NCBI GenBank assembly: GCA_947503525.1
Contig: CANNEA010000002.1
Coordinates: 310,001 to 374,000 of the forward strand
Origin: an uncultured Carboxylicivirga sp.
Lineage (GTDB): Bacteria > Bacteroidota > Bacteroidia > Bacteroidales > Marinilabiliaceae
Reading direction: 5' to 3'
Length of the DNA: 64,000 nt
The stretch's first letter is position 1. Each line of letters opens with the position of its first letter. Under the pieces are notes generated by a model. That model was given only the letters and a program-made list of their open reading frames with translations. It ran no database searches and was not told where the DNA came from. Position numbers and translations under genes: made by a program. Of this stretch, positions 1 to 7,946 are shown in pieces.

Positions 1-462
1 ACCATCACCAACAGACCAGGTTAATCTCTCCTCGTAAGTTGGTTGTAATTTCCGATGTACCGACTTAATCTCACCAATCGCATTAATATAAACCAATGAA
101 CAATACAGGCTGTGCCCACCGCGGTTTTTCGCTCTTTCAATAATTCCCAGATAGACTGCAATTTTATGCTTCTTAGCTAACTCGCAGATTTCATCTAAAT
201 CTCCTTTCTCAATTTGAATGGCATTTCGAATATAATGGGCATGAATTTCCTTTTGAACCTTCGAATTAAAAACAGCCCCATTAGTTAATGAAACCCAGAA
301 TGGATAACCGGGTAGCAGACTCTCACCGAATACAACAAATTCGCATTTCTCTTGTCCGGCATCCTCTATATAGGATTTAATCTTTTCAATCGTTTTTGCC
401 TTATTTAGCCAAACAGGAGATATTTGTGCAATTGCTATTTTTAAAATGTGTTCATTACTCAT
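1..462 (-). CDS. Nitrilase / carbon-nitrogen hydrolase (partial, C-terminus beyond window)
   Basis: The N-terminal 154 codons of a nitrilase-superfamily amidohydrolase are present; the gene runs off the left edge. Translation starts MSNEHILKIAIAQISPVWLN. It shows the beta-strand AIAQ start, the catalytic Glu region FGESLLPGYPFW, and the Lys region HRKLQPT near residue 139; the third catalytic residue (Cys) would lie outside the window. The FGESLLPGYPFW wording resembles true nitrilases (nitrile to carboxylate and ammonia) more than the omega-amidase or NAD-synthetase branches, but substrate cannot be decided from a fragment. It is separated from the symporter gene by a strong terminator, so it is probably its own transcript. 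The start is the first ATG and fits the family's usual N-terminus. Confidence 0.85.
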   Translation of the reverse strand, partial: MSNEHILKIAIAQISPVWLNKAKTIEKIKSYIEDAGQEKCEFVVFGESLLPGYPFWVSLTNGAVFNSKVQKEIHAHYIRNAIQIEKGDLDEICELAKKHKIAVYLGIIERAKNRGGHSLYCSLVYINAIGEIKSVHRKLQPTYEERLTWSVGDG

Positions 463-587
463 ACTAGAATTCTTTTAAGAGTCAGAAATCCATAATTTGT
501 TTATGAAAATAGCACATTGATTTAGACATACAAAACAACTTATCTTTCTATTCTTAATTCAATAGGAACAAGCCTGATTATAATTAT

Positions 588-622
588 ACAAAAAACGGGT
601 GATTGCCAAAGACAATCACCCG
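588..622 (-). terminator. Intrinsic terminator of the symporter operon
   Basis: A perfect 10-bp stem (CGGGTGATTG / CAATCACCCG) with a 7-nt loop is followed on the minus strand by a run of six T. It sits just after the stop codon of the RhaT-like gene. Confidence 0.85.
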
Positions 623-645
623 CTTAAATTATAAAAGTATTGCTC

Positions 646-1641
646 TTAAATTGCAATTACTATAAGACCAATCATTAAGCAAAACACACCTGAAAATAAG
701 ATGGCAAAGACTTTTCGACTTGCTCCTTTCCATTCACCAGCAAGTATACCAGCAATATTCCCAAATAGTATGGATAGAGTTTGCATGGTTGCCCAACCTA
801 CTGATGAGCCTAGTTCACCTAAACTAATACTTCCCATGCCGTAAAACATAATGCTTAAATACCATATAACACCAGCAAATATTGGAAAAATCATATAATT
901 CACCTTGCCCTGATAATTATTATAGGTGTTATTCTTACGAAGCAGGTATATGCAATATATGGCATTTGCAATAAACCCACCAGTCAAGGTAATACTCCAA
1001 ACCGGATTTGCCGAATTTAGTAATGACGCTCCCATTTGTACAGCTTCATTTTGAATGGGCTTACCAAAAACGAAAGCGAAATTTATCATTGGCCCGAATA
1101 CTCCAGCTAATAAACAGACTATTAATCCAATCACAAAGGTCTTTTTCGCGGCTGGCGAACCTGAATTTTCATTCGTTGCCTTTTTATTACCTGCTATCGA
1201 AACGATTGCAATTCCAATCAAAATAATTAATACACCAAGTATTATTTTTAGTCCAGTCGGACTAAGTAATTCTTCCGGATTGTTAATTGCCATTGGCATA
1301 ATTGTACCCACAGCATTAATCAAGCCCAGCATGATTGGTAAGCTTAAGGATATACCCAATAAGTCGATCCCTTTACCAAACATGATGGCACCAATTCCCC
1401 ATATTACTCCAAATAAAGCGATTAATAATAAGTTACCAGGTTGAGCCTTATATATACTTAGTAAATCGGGAACGGTTGTAAATGCAATTAACCAAGGTGC
1501 TATAAGTAAAGCCACTACACTCCAGACTAACCAATTATTTTCCCATTGCCAGCCTTTTGCAAATTTGAAAGGAATGGCAAATGTACCTGCCGCAAATCCC
1601 GCTATTACAACAAACAATAATCCTAATACAGTACTATCCAT
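646..1641 (-). CDS. RhaT-family L-rhamnose/proton symporter-like permease
   Basis: A 331-residue inner-membrane protein with about ten hydrophobic helices and no signal peptide. The N-terminus (LGLLFVVIAGFAAGTFAIPFK), the GIDLLGISLSLPIMLG region and the length match the RhaT family, which imports L-rhamnose or related 6-deoxysugars with H+. The start overlaps the end of the upstream cupin gene by 8 bp, so the two are translated from one message. Rhamnose isomerase, kinase and aldolase genes are absent nearby; its partner is a glycyl radical enzyme, so the imported substrate may not be rhamnose. Family assignment is strong; the substrate is inference. Confidence 0.85.
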   Translation of the reverse strand: MDSTVLGLLFVVIAGFAAGTFAIPFKFAKGWQWENNWLVWSVVALLIAPWLIAFTTVPDLLSIYKAQPGNLLLIALFGVIWGIGAIMFGKGIDLLGISLSLPIMLGLINAVGTIMPMAINNPEELLSPTGLKIILGVLIILIGIAIVSIAGNKKATNENSGSPAAKKTFVIGLIVCLLAGVFGPMINFAFVFGKPIQNEAVQMGASLLNSANPVWSITLTGGFIANAIYCIYLLRKNNTYNNYQGKVNYMIFPIFAGVIWYLSIMFYGMGSISLGELGSSVGWATMQTLSILFGNIAGILAGEWKGASRKVFAILFSGVFCLMIGLIVIAI

Positions 1642-2062
1642 TCCACTTCTCCTTTTGAATTGCTTTTACCCTATCATGCAAATCCCTGGTTTGTGCCTCT
1701 GAGAAATTATAAAACTCATAATCTCCAAGATGTGTATTGTCTTTCTCAACAATAAGCACAAAAGCATCTCTGGATAAGACAATACTGTGCCACATTAATG
1801 CAGGAATATTATAGGTAATGTTAGCCTGCATATCCTTAATGTCATATTCTATGGCATCATCATTAATTGTTGCTCCAATTAGTATTGCTTTTCCTTTTAA
1901 TAAAACAAAAGCCTCATCCGTTTTATAATGAATATCCAATCTTGAAATATTATCAATTTTTGAACTTTCATCGTAATTAAGTTGGGCGACTTGCCATCCA
2001 TCCCGAATTAAAAATGGATTATAACCGCCACTCGAATGTTGGTATTCTTCAATTTGTGTCAT
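1634..2062 (-). CDS. Small cupin-fold protein
   Basis: A 142-residue, single-domain protein with no signal peptide. The central strand pattern (RLDIHYKTDEAFVLLKGKA, then IPALMWHSIVL) is that of a small cupin; one His of the usual metal set (MWHSIV) is visible. Such proteins can be sugar or acid epimerases/isomerases or simple ligand binders. It lies between the glycyl radical enzyme and the RhaT-like symporter and overlaps the latter, so a role in the same catabolic route is likely. No specific reaction can be given from the sequence. Confidence 0.65.
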   Translation of the reverse strand: MTQIEEYQHSSGGYNPFLIRDGWQVAQLNYDESSKIDNISRLDIHYKTDEAFVLLKGKAILIGATINDDAIEYDIKDMQANITYNIPALMWHSIVLSRDAFVLIVEKDNTHLGDYEFYNFSEAQTRDLHDRVKAIQKEKWNG

Positions 2063-2083
2063 TTAAGTCTGTTTAGCTGATTT

Positions 2084-2125
2084 TAGAAGTTGGTTTCGTG
2101 TGATGAAAACACAAAACCAACTTCT
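2084..2125. other. Intercistronic hairpin between glycyl radical enzyme and cupin genes
   Basis: A 12-bp inverted repeat (AGAAGTTGGTTT / AAACCAACTTCT) encloses a smaller GTGT...ACAC stem. It has no clear T-run on either strand, so it looks more like an RNA-stabilising, processing or attenuating structure inside the operon than a full terminator. Confidence 0.55.
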
Positions 2126-2150
2126 TATTTATCTGGTATTTTGTAATAGT

Positions 2151-4316
2151 CTAACTTTCCAGGATACGATCAACAACTAATTGTCTGAAATCTTTTGATA
2201 ACATTGAAAAGTATGCTGTAAAACCGGTAATTCGAACTACTAAATCGGGATACTTTGTTGGATCTTCATGGGCTTCTAATACCTTATTCTTATCCATGAT
2301 ATTCACATTAATCAATGTTCCTCCCAACTCAAAATGTGACTTTATGATAGCCCCTATCATCTGAGCATGTTCCTGGGTAGCTAAAGTTGGGTCCAATTCC
2401 CATTGCATTGGTGCCGTATTACCATATCCGGGTTGTACATCGGCAATGGCTGAAGCTAATGCTAAAGAGGCTCCGTCTTTAGTAAATCCAGCAACAGGAT
2501 TTGCACCATGTGAAATTGGCTGCCCATCCTGACGACCATTTGGTGATGCTCCAACAGCTTTGCCAAATCCAACTGTGTTTGCCCAAGAGAAAAGACCTGG
2601 AATAAACAGATGCTTTTTCTCCGCATCAGACTCATTACGCACAAAATCGCTAAATAACTCTGATATTTTCTTTGCCCACTTATCACCTAAACTACGCCCC
2701 TGAGCATATTTCTCACTATTATTTAATAATAAACGCGTTCGCTCTCCATCGATATCCTCAAAATTAGATTTCAGATGGAAACTTAATTCCTGCCATGTCA
2801 ATTTATTCTCACGCTCAATGCGCTGCTCAATTGCTGCAAAGGAATCTGCCACAATCGCCAATCCTGCACCGTCGATGGCAAGGTTATAATAAGTAGCACC
2901 TCCGTTACTTACATCCAATCCTTTCTCAATCGGCCCATGACTTAATAGGTTAAGAATCAATTCCGGCTCATTATATATCTGATATTTTAAATGATGACGA
3001 ATACCTTCAGCTGCTATTTGAACAGCTTTAGACAAATGCATTTCAAAACGCTGCCACAAATGTTCACTTGTTGATGCATCCCCATGTTCCTTAACAATGT
3101 CAGAATATGCTACTTCAAATACTTTGGCCATATTCACTTTAACCAAATCGTTCATGGTATATTCTAAACCTGGCAAAGACATCCAGTTACAACCTACAGC
3201 AATGCGCTTTCGAGCCACGTCGAGTGGAAAACCGTTTTTCATAAATCCATCCACCAAAGCCTTATCACCAGAAAAACGAGGCCACGCATTTTGATTCTTT
3301 ATCAAATATCGAAGTGACTCATCGAATAATTTCTGATCAAGTTGATCATGAACACGAACGGTTATATTTAAAGAAGTATTTATTTTATCAGCTGCTTCTA
3401 ATATTAAAAATGAAATTTCCGAAGTTACATCCTTACCTTCAGAATCAGGTCCACCTAACTGCCAATATATAGGGTCGTTAATTAAGAAACAGGCCAAATA
3501 ATAAACCGTTGAATTATGATCAACAATGCCATTAGCCAAATCTCTTTCATAGAACGGACGCAACAATTCGTCAATTTGCCCACCGGCTCCATCACGGTTA
3601 TAAGTTCGCGAAGCCAGGTGATACCAAATAATCCATTGACATGCTTCTCGTAAAGTTGAAGGTGCATTATTAATGATATTTTCATTGACCTGAGCCATTT
3701 CAATTAAATTGGTTTTCAATCGCTCATCAATTTCAACTGCAGCCATAGATCTGGCTTCATCAACATGCCGTTTTATCCAACTTTGTACCGATCGTATTCC
3801 TCTTTCGTGAGCGGCATACAGTTGTCGTGATAAATCGGAAGTATTAATGGCCTTGTATTTCTCTATTTTCTCTAGTAAACCACCCCAGCCCAATTCAACA
3901 CCCATTTGATAATCAGGCGAAAAATGCGCATCATCACCAATACCGCAAATGATATCATACTTTTCAATATCAGGTAAAAGGTGATCATATGAGTACTCTG
4001 GATTCCATTTGTTAGGACGCATCTTGGACATAAAATACATCCATCTGCCGGCAAAGGCATCGTTGGCATCAATGTAGGTAGGGTGGCAATCCATTAAGCT
4101 GCAGAAATTCTCAGTCCAACCGTCAATTCCATAAAAAGACCCGTCTTTATGATTTGCCACTATATTCCAATGATCAACAGGTGGTACAACACGTCCATAA
4201 TCATCTTCATCTAATATACCCTCAACCTTGATCTTTTCCTGGGTTTGGGATGCCTTTTTTTGTTTTAAAACATCAATCCTATCTTGATATTTAAAATTAC
4301 CCTTAGCCTTATTCAT
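2151..4316 (-). CDS. Glycyl radical enzyme, pyruvate formate-lyase family, unknown substrate
   Basis: A 721-residue cytoplasmic radical enzyme. The C-terminal glycyl radical loop RITGFTAYF is intact (radical Gly698), as is the typical preceding segment with KYPDLVVR. The active-site thiyl Cys is Cys376 in RIAVGCNWMSLPG. The N-terminal HFSPDYQMGVELGWGGLL element also matches the family. The protein is shorter than most dehydratases and lyases of the group (about 780-850 residues). Characterised dehydratases and decarboxylases usually carry Cys-x-Glu at the active site; here it is Cys-Asn-Trp, and the double Cys of true pyruvate formate-lyase is also missing. The radical would be installed by the activase encoded about 1.1 kb away on the other strand. 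Enzyme class is certain; the reaction is unknown, and the RhaT-like transporter suggests a sugar-derived substrate. Confidence 0.92.
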   Translation of the reverse strand: MNKAKGNFKYQDRIDVLKQKKASQTQEKIKVEGILDEDDYGRVVPPVDHWNIVANHKDGSFYGIDGWTENFCSLMDCHPTYIDANDAFAGRWMYFMSKMRPNKWNPEYSYDHLLPDIEKYDIICGIGDDAHFSPDYQMGVELGWGGLLEKIEKYKAINTSDLSRQLYAAHERGIRSVQSWIKRHVDEARSMAAVEIDERLKTNLIEMAQVNENIINNAPSTLREACQWIIWYHLASRTYNRDGAGGQIDELLRPFYERDLANGIVDHNSTVYYLACFLINDPIYWQLGGPDSEGKDVTSEISFLILEAADKINTSLNITVRVHDQLDQKLFDESLRYLIKNQNAWPRFSGDKALVDGFMKNGFPLDVARKRIAVGCNWMSLPGLEYTMNDLVKVNMAKVFEVAYSDIVKEHGDASTSEHLWQRFEMHLSKAVQIAAEGIRHHLKYQIYNEPELILNLLSHGPIEKGLDVSNGGATYYNLAIDGAGLAIVADSFAAIEQRIERENKLTWQELSFHLKSNFEDIDGERTRLLLNNSEKYAQGRSLGDKWAKKISELFSDFVRNESDAEKKHLFIPGLFSWANTVGFGKAVGASPNGRQDGQPISHGANPVAGFTKDGASLALASAIADVQPGYGNTAPMQWELDPTLATQEHAQMIGAIIKSHFELGGTLINVNIMDKNKVLEAHEDPTKYPDLVVRITGFTAYFSMLSKDFRQLVVDRILES

Positions 4317-4400
4317 ATCCTTTACTTTAATTACACTTATCTTAATTTATCCCTTATAATAAACTTATTAAGAGAATTATATAAGTCAAATTCCACAACA

Positions 4401-4426
4401 CAAAATTAGTTCTGTCTAATAAAACA
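4401..4426 (-). promoter_or_regulatory. Candidate promoter of the glycyl radical enzyme operon
   Basis: On the minus strand a Bacteroidota -7 box TAATTTTG (TAnnTTTG) has a TTG 16 nt upstream. It leaves a leader of roughly 80 nt before the glycyl radical enzyme start and faces the divergent AraC gene. Confidence 0.45.
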
Positions 4427-4482
4427 AGAAAATCTATGTATAATACTGGGCTTGCAGTTTATGTTTCTAAAACGACATATTG

Positions 4483-4490
4483 TATATTTG
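4483..4490 (+). promoter_or_regulatory. Candidate -7 box for the AraC regulator
   Basis: TATATTTG matches the Bacteroidota TAnnTTTG box, 22 bp before the regulator start. The -33 element is weak (TTTATG about 18-20 nt upstream). Confidence 0.4.
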
Positions 4491-4512
4491 TATACATATA
4501 ATCAATTAAGCA

Positions 4513-5343
4513 ATGCAATTTCATCTGGATACTTTCTTAACTCATGCCTCGGAGCAATTCCATTTGGCCAGAACAACAATCACATCGTCAAACGATTTGC
4601 AGGTGCATGATCATGATTATGCAGAAATATTTTGGATTAAAGAAGGTTGCGGCTTGCACTTAATTAATGGTGAATCATCGGAATTAAGCAAGGGATCGCT
4701 ATCTATTATCAGGCCCGAGGACAAGCATACATTTATATTATCCAAACCAAGTGATCATTTAATAATCACTAACCTGGCATTTTCAAATCATCATTTAAAT
4801 CAATTTAAACAACGCTATCCTTCTGATTGTGAATTCCTTTTTCCACCATTAGAGAAGGCCCCTTTCTCAACTGAATTAGAAGCACCTATTCTATCTGAGT
4901 TATCAGCCCTAACGGATAAAATGATGGGAGAACCAAGAGATATTCTTCACTTAGATTATTTCATGCTGACAATATTTCATAATTTAAGAAAACACACTTC
5001 TACAAATAATTGTATACCACACTGGTTAAATCAGGCTATTGAGCAATACAATTCACCTCATTATTTTTCTCAGGGCATTCCAGGTTTCGTCGCACTTTGT
5101 AATAAAACGACGGATCATGTAAATCGTGTTTTAAAAAAATTGCTAAATCAATCCTTAACAGATACAGTCAATAAAGCGAAATTAAGATATGCATCAAGGC
5201 AATTGACTTTAACCGTTTCCCCAATTAAAAAAATAACTTCGGAATGCGGTTATGAGACCGTGAGCTATTTCCACAAAATCTTTAAAAAACACTACGGAAT
5301 AACGCCATCTGAATATAGAAACAGAAATGTAAAGATCATATAG
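4513..5343 (+). CDS. AraC-family transcriptional regulator (cupin sensor plus HTH)
   Basis: A 276-residue regulator. An N-terminal cupin ligand-binding domain (about residues 10-110; VHDHDYAEIFWIKEGCGLH, then RPEDKHTF) precedes a C-terminal double helix-turn-helix (about 180-272), with the second HTH signature CGYETVSYFHKIFKKHYGITPSEYR. This architecture is shared with RhaS/RhaR and XylR-type sugar regulators. It sits between the glycyl radical enzyme operon (divergent) and the activase (same strand), so it very probably controls both in response to the transported substrate. The activase follows after 111 bp. Confidence 0.9.
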   Translation: MQFHLDTFLTHASEQFHLARTTITSSNDLQVHDHDYAEIFWIKEGCGLHLINGESSELSKGSLSIIRPEDKHTFILSKPSDHLIITNLAFSNHHLNQFKQRYPSDCEFLFPPLEKAPFSTELEAPILSELSALTDKMMGEPRDILHLDYFMLTIFHNLRKHTSTNNCIPHWLNQAIEQYNSPHYFSQGIPGFVALCNKTTDHVNRVLKKLLNQSLTDTVNKAKLRYASRQLTLTVSPIKKITSECGYETVSYFHKIFKKHYGITPSEYRNRNVKII

Positions 5344-5435
5344 TCACCCATATTTCACAATTAATTAATCGTTTGAGAACAATTAATCACTCATCCAGTA
5401 TTAAACTTAGATTTTAGAATTTTTAAGGACCATTG

Positions 5436-5443
5436 TACTTTTG
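5436..5443 (+). promoter_or_regulatory. Candidate -7 box for the activase gene
   Basis: TACTTTTG fits TAnnTTTG and ends 11 nt before the activase ATG. Transcription from it would give an almost leaderless message. No good -33 box is visible, which would fit an activator-dependent promoter. Confidence 0.4.
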
Positions 5444-5454
5444 TCTCTTAAGTA

Positions 5455-6342
5455 ATGAAGGGTCTAGTTTCACATATTCAACGCATGTCCATCCATGATG
5501 GACCGGGTATCAGAACCACCATATTTCTGAAAGGATGTAATATGAAGTGCCAATGGTGCCATAATCCTGAAACATTTAATCCAAAACCGGAATTAGAATG
5601 GATAAGCGATAAATGCATTAACTGCCACGAATGTGTGCCGGCATGTAAAGATGACTCTTTAATTATTGACAACGGCCAATTGGTTTTTAATAAATCAAAT
5701 TGTACCAATTGTTTGGATTGCATCAAGCACTGCTATCCTGAAGCCTTAAAAAAGGTTGGTGAAGAATATTCGGTAGATGAGCTTATGGAAGTGATTTTAC
5801 AAGACCAATCGTTTTTCAGACAATCTAACGGTGGAGTTACCATTTCCGGCGGAGAACCTTTTCTTCAGGTTGAATTTGTCGATGCCATTATTAGGCGTTG
5901 TAATGCATCTGAAATTCATACTACTATACAGACAAACTTAAGCATAAAGTGGGATTCGTATAAATCAACTATTGTGTTAAGTGACCTTATCATGGTTGAT
6001 TTAAAACTATTCAATAACGAACAGCACAAAAATTGGACAGGAATTGGCAATAAAGGCGTACTTAAAAATCTGGAAATGTTAGATAAAACGGGCATTGATT
6101 ATATTGTACGAACACCAATAGTTCCTTGCCTTAATGATCAATTAAATAGTCTATTACCTATAGTTACTTTTTTAAAAACATTAAACAATTTTAAAAGCTA
6201 TCAACTACTGCCTTTTCATCCATTGGCTGAATCAAAATATAAGAACCTTGGAATTGATAATCCATTAATTGGAATGAAAGCCTTGAATACTATAAAGCTG
6301 AAACAATTACAGATTCAAATTGATAAAGCCTTACTTCAATAA
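5455..6342 (+). CDS. Glycyl radical enzyme activase (radical SAM)
   Basis: A 295-residue PFL-activase-type radical SAM protein. The SAM-cluster motif is Cys28-x3-Cys32-x2-Cys35 (GCNMKCQWCHNPE) after the family start SIHDGPGIRTTIFLKGC. A ferredoxin-like insert carries two more [4Fe-4S] sets (Cys54/57/60/64 and Cys83/86/89/93), as in activases of the dehydratase/lyase enzymes rather than PflA itself. ISGGEPFLQ is the SAM-binding GGE region. It should abstract the H atom from Gly698 of the nearby glycyl radical enzyme. It is the only activase in the window, so the pairing is strongly supported by context. Confidence 0.93.
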   Translation: MKGLVSHIQRMSIHDGPGIRTTIFLKGCNMKCQWCHNPETFNPKPELEWISDKCINCHECVPACKDDSLIIDNGQLVFNKSNCTNCLDCIKHCYPEALKKVGEEYSVDELMEVILQDQSFFRQSNGGVTISGGEPFLQVEFVDAIIRRCNASEIHTTIQTNLSIKWDSYKSTIVLSDLIMVDLKLFNNEQHKNWTGIGNKGVLKNLEMLDKTGIDYIVRTPIVPCLNDQLNSLLPIVTFLKTLNNFKSYQLLPFHPLAESKYKNLGIDNPLIGMKALNTIKLKQLQIQIDKALLQ

Positions 6343-6394
6343 TTTGAAGGAAAGCATATTGTAGATGTTCTTATTCCAAAATCCATAACTTACA

Positions 6395-6425
6395 ATTGTT
6401 AAAGTTGCCAATAGAATTAACTTTG
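6395..6425 (+). promoter_or_regulatory. Promoter of the marC-family gene
   Basis: ATTG and TAACTTTG are separated by 19 nt, close to the Bacteroidota -33/-7 consensus. The -7 box ends 16 bp before the ATG. Confidence 0.6.
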
Positions 6426-6441
6426 TGTAAAACCTATTGAC

Positions 6442-7041
6442 ATGGAAATTAATTTACTTGAAATCACCTCTGCATTCATTGTGCTTTTTGCCGTAATCGA
6501 TATACTGGGTTCTCTGCCCATTATTCTCGATCTAAAGAAAAAAAGTGGTCCCATTAAGTCATTTCAGGCGACCTCAGTGGCCTTCTCCATTATGATAGTT
6601 TTCCTTTTTGTAGGTGAAGCCTTATTAGGCTTGTTTGGTGTTGACATTGCATCATTTGCAATAGCCGGTTCTTTTGTATTAGTAATTATGGCCTTTGAAA
6701 TGATATTAGGTGTTGAAATTTTCAAGCATGACTCACCAAGTGGTGCGTCCATTGTACCCATCGCATTTCCCCTAATTGCCGGAGCTGGTTCTTTCACAAC
6801 AATACTTTCATTGCGAGCTGAGTTCGAAACCATCAATATTATTATTGCTCTTTTCTTAAATTTAGTGGTTGTCTATTTCGTACTTCGCTCCTCTGCAATG
6901 GTTGAACGTGTTATTGGGCAGGGTGGAATTTACGTGTTAAAGAAGTTTTTTGGTATTATCCTTTTGGCAATGGCCATTAAACTATTCATGACCAACTTTG
7001 GTTATGTTGTTATGGAATTCATAAAAGGAATAAAAGGATAA
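6442..7041 (+). CDS. MarC-family integral membrane protein
   Basis: A 199-residue protein with six hydrophobic segments and the MarC signature features: the FAVIDILGSLPIIL segment in helix 1, and IAFPLIAGAGSFTTILSL, where PL-AGPG is usual, between helices 3 and 4. Members are inner-membrane proteins of unknown transport function; the old link to multiple antibiotic resistance is not supported for the family. It has its own promoter and converges with the pseudouridine synthase gene 35 bp away. Confidence 0.85.
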   Translation: MEINLLEITSAFIVLFAVIDILGSLPIILDLKKKSGPIKSFQATSVAFSIMIVFLFVGEALLGLFGVDIASFAIAGSFVLVIMAFEMILGVEIFKHDSPSGASIVPIAFPLIAGAGSFTTILSLRAEFETINIIIALFLNLVVVYFVLRSSAMVERVIGQGGIYVLKKFFGIILLAMAIKLFMTNFGYVVMEFIKGIKG

Positions 7042-7076
7042 TTTATTAACAAACATTGGTTTTAATCCCATTCTCT

Positions 7077-7766
7077 TTAGTTTAACTCTAAGGTTGCAAT
7101 CATCTGTTTGAAGGTCGGGAATAGCTCTGCTTTTAAAATCAAAGGATCATTTGTAACAGGATGAGTCATATTAAATTCCTGAGCATGAAGTAACATGGTC
7201 ATCATATTCCAACGCTCTTTAAATAACTTATTTTGTTTATTGCATCCATGGGGTCGATCACCGATTATTGGATGTCGAAGGTGATTAAGGTGCTTACGAA
7301 TTTGATGCATCCTACCCGTTTTTGGATAAGCTTCAATTAAGGAATATCGGGATGTGGAAAACTTCCCAAATGGAATCTCTAACTCCGATCTATTAATACA
7401 TTTAAAATAGGTAAATGCATCCTGTACTTTACCCTTATCGTTGGTCAAAGGATGATCCAATTCCAATTCATCAGGAAAATGGCCTCTGACAATTGCAAAG
7501 TATTTCTTTTGTGTTTGTTCATCAGCTAATATACTTTGCAACACACTTGCCATTTCACTACTTAAGGCAAAAACTAATATCCCTGATGTTTTCCGATCTA
7601 AGCGATGTATTGGAAATACTTTTTTATGAATTTGATCGCGAAGCATTTGCATGGCAAATTCCTGAACATCTGAAGCAATGGGGCTACGGTGAACCAGTAA
7701 ACCATGCGGCTTATTAATCGCCACCATATTTTCATCCTGATAAACAATTTCCAACATTTGCTCCAT
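7077..7766 (-). CDS. truC: RluA-family pseudouridine synthase, TruC-like (tRNA U65)
   Basis: A compact, single-domain pseudouridine synthase of about 229 residues without an S4 domain. The catalytic Asp is in PIHRLDRKTSGILVFA; the GRMHQIRKHLNHLRHPIIGD segment is typical. The lack of S4, the HRKTSG-type context and the length match TruC, which modifies U65 of tRNA-Asp. I place the start at the ATG giving MEQMLEIVYQDENMVA; an in-frame ATG 39 bp upstream would add MAFYLCEFIKVRS, which is outside the family's usual N-terminus. A purine-rich AAAGG lies about 8 nt upstream of the chosen start. Confidence 0.8.
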   Translation of the reverse strand: MEQMLEIVYQDENMVAINKPHGLLVHRSPIASDVQEFAMQMLRDQIHKKVFPIHRLDRKTSGILVFALSSEMASVLQSILADEQTQKKYFAIVRGHFPDELELDHPLTNDKGKVQDAFTYFKCINRSELEIPFGKFSTSRYSLIEAYPKTGRMHQIRKHLNHLRHPIIGDRPHGCNKQNKLFKERWNMMTMLLHAQEFNMTHPVTNDPLILKAELFPTFKQMIATLELN

Positions 7767-7946
7767 TGATCTAACCTTTATGAATTCACAAAGGTAAAAA
7801 GCCATTTGAATACGAAAAGACTTAATGCTTACGTGATTAATTTAGAACTTAAAAAACAACAACACTAACAGCTATTTTTCAGTGAGATAAATTACAGGTA
7901 TTTATAAAAATAAATGAATAAAAAAAATGACTAGTGTATATTCTAG

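Noticed and set aside
1055-1444. Open frame of 129 codons on the plus strand
   Set aside because: It lies wholly inside the RhaT-like gene on the opposite strand, and its sequence is a mirror of the membrane-protein codons with no ribosome site or family match.
2151-4316. Pyruvate formate-lyase (pflB) as the name of the glycyl radical gene
   Set aside because: PflB has adjacent active-site cysteines and is about 760 residues; here a single Cys376 is followed by Asn-Trp, and the activase carries extra ferredoxin clusters unlike PflA.
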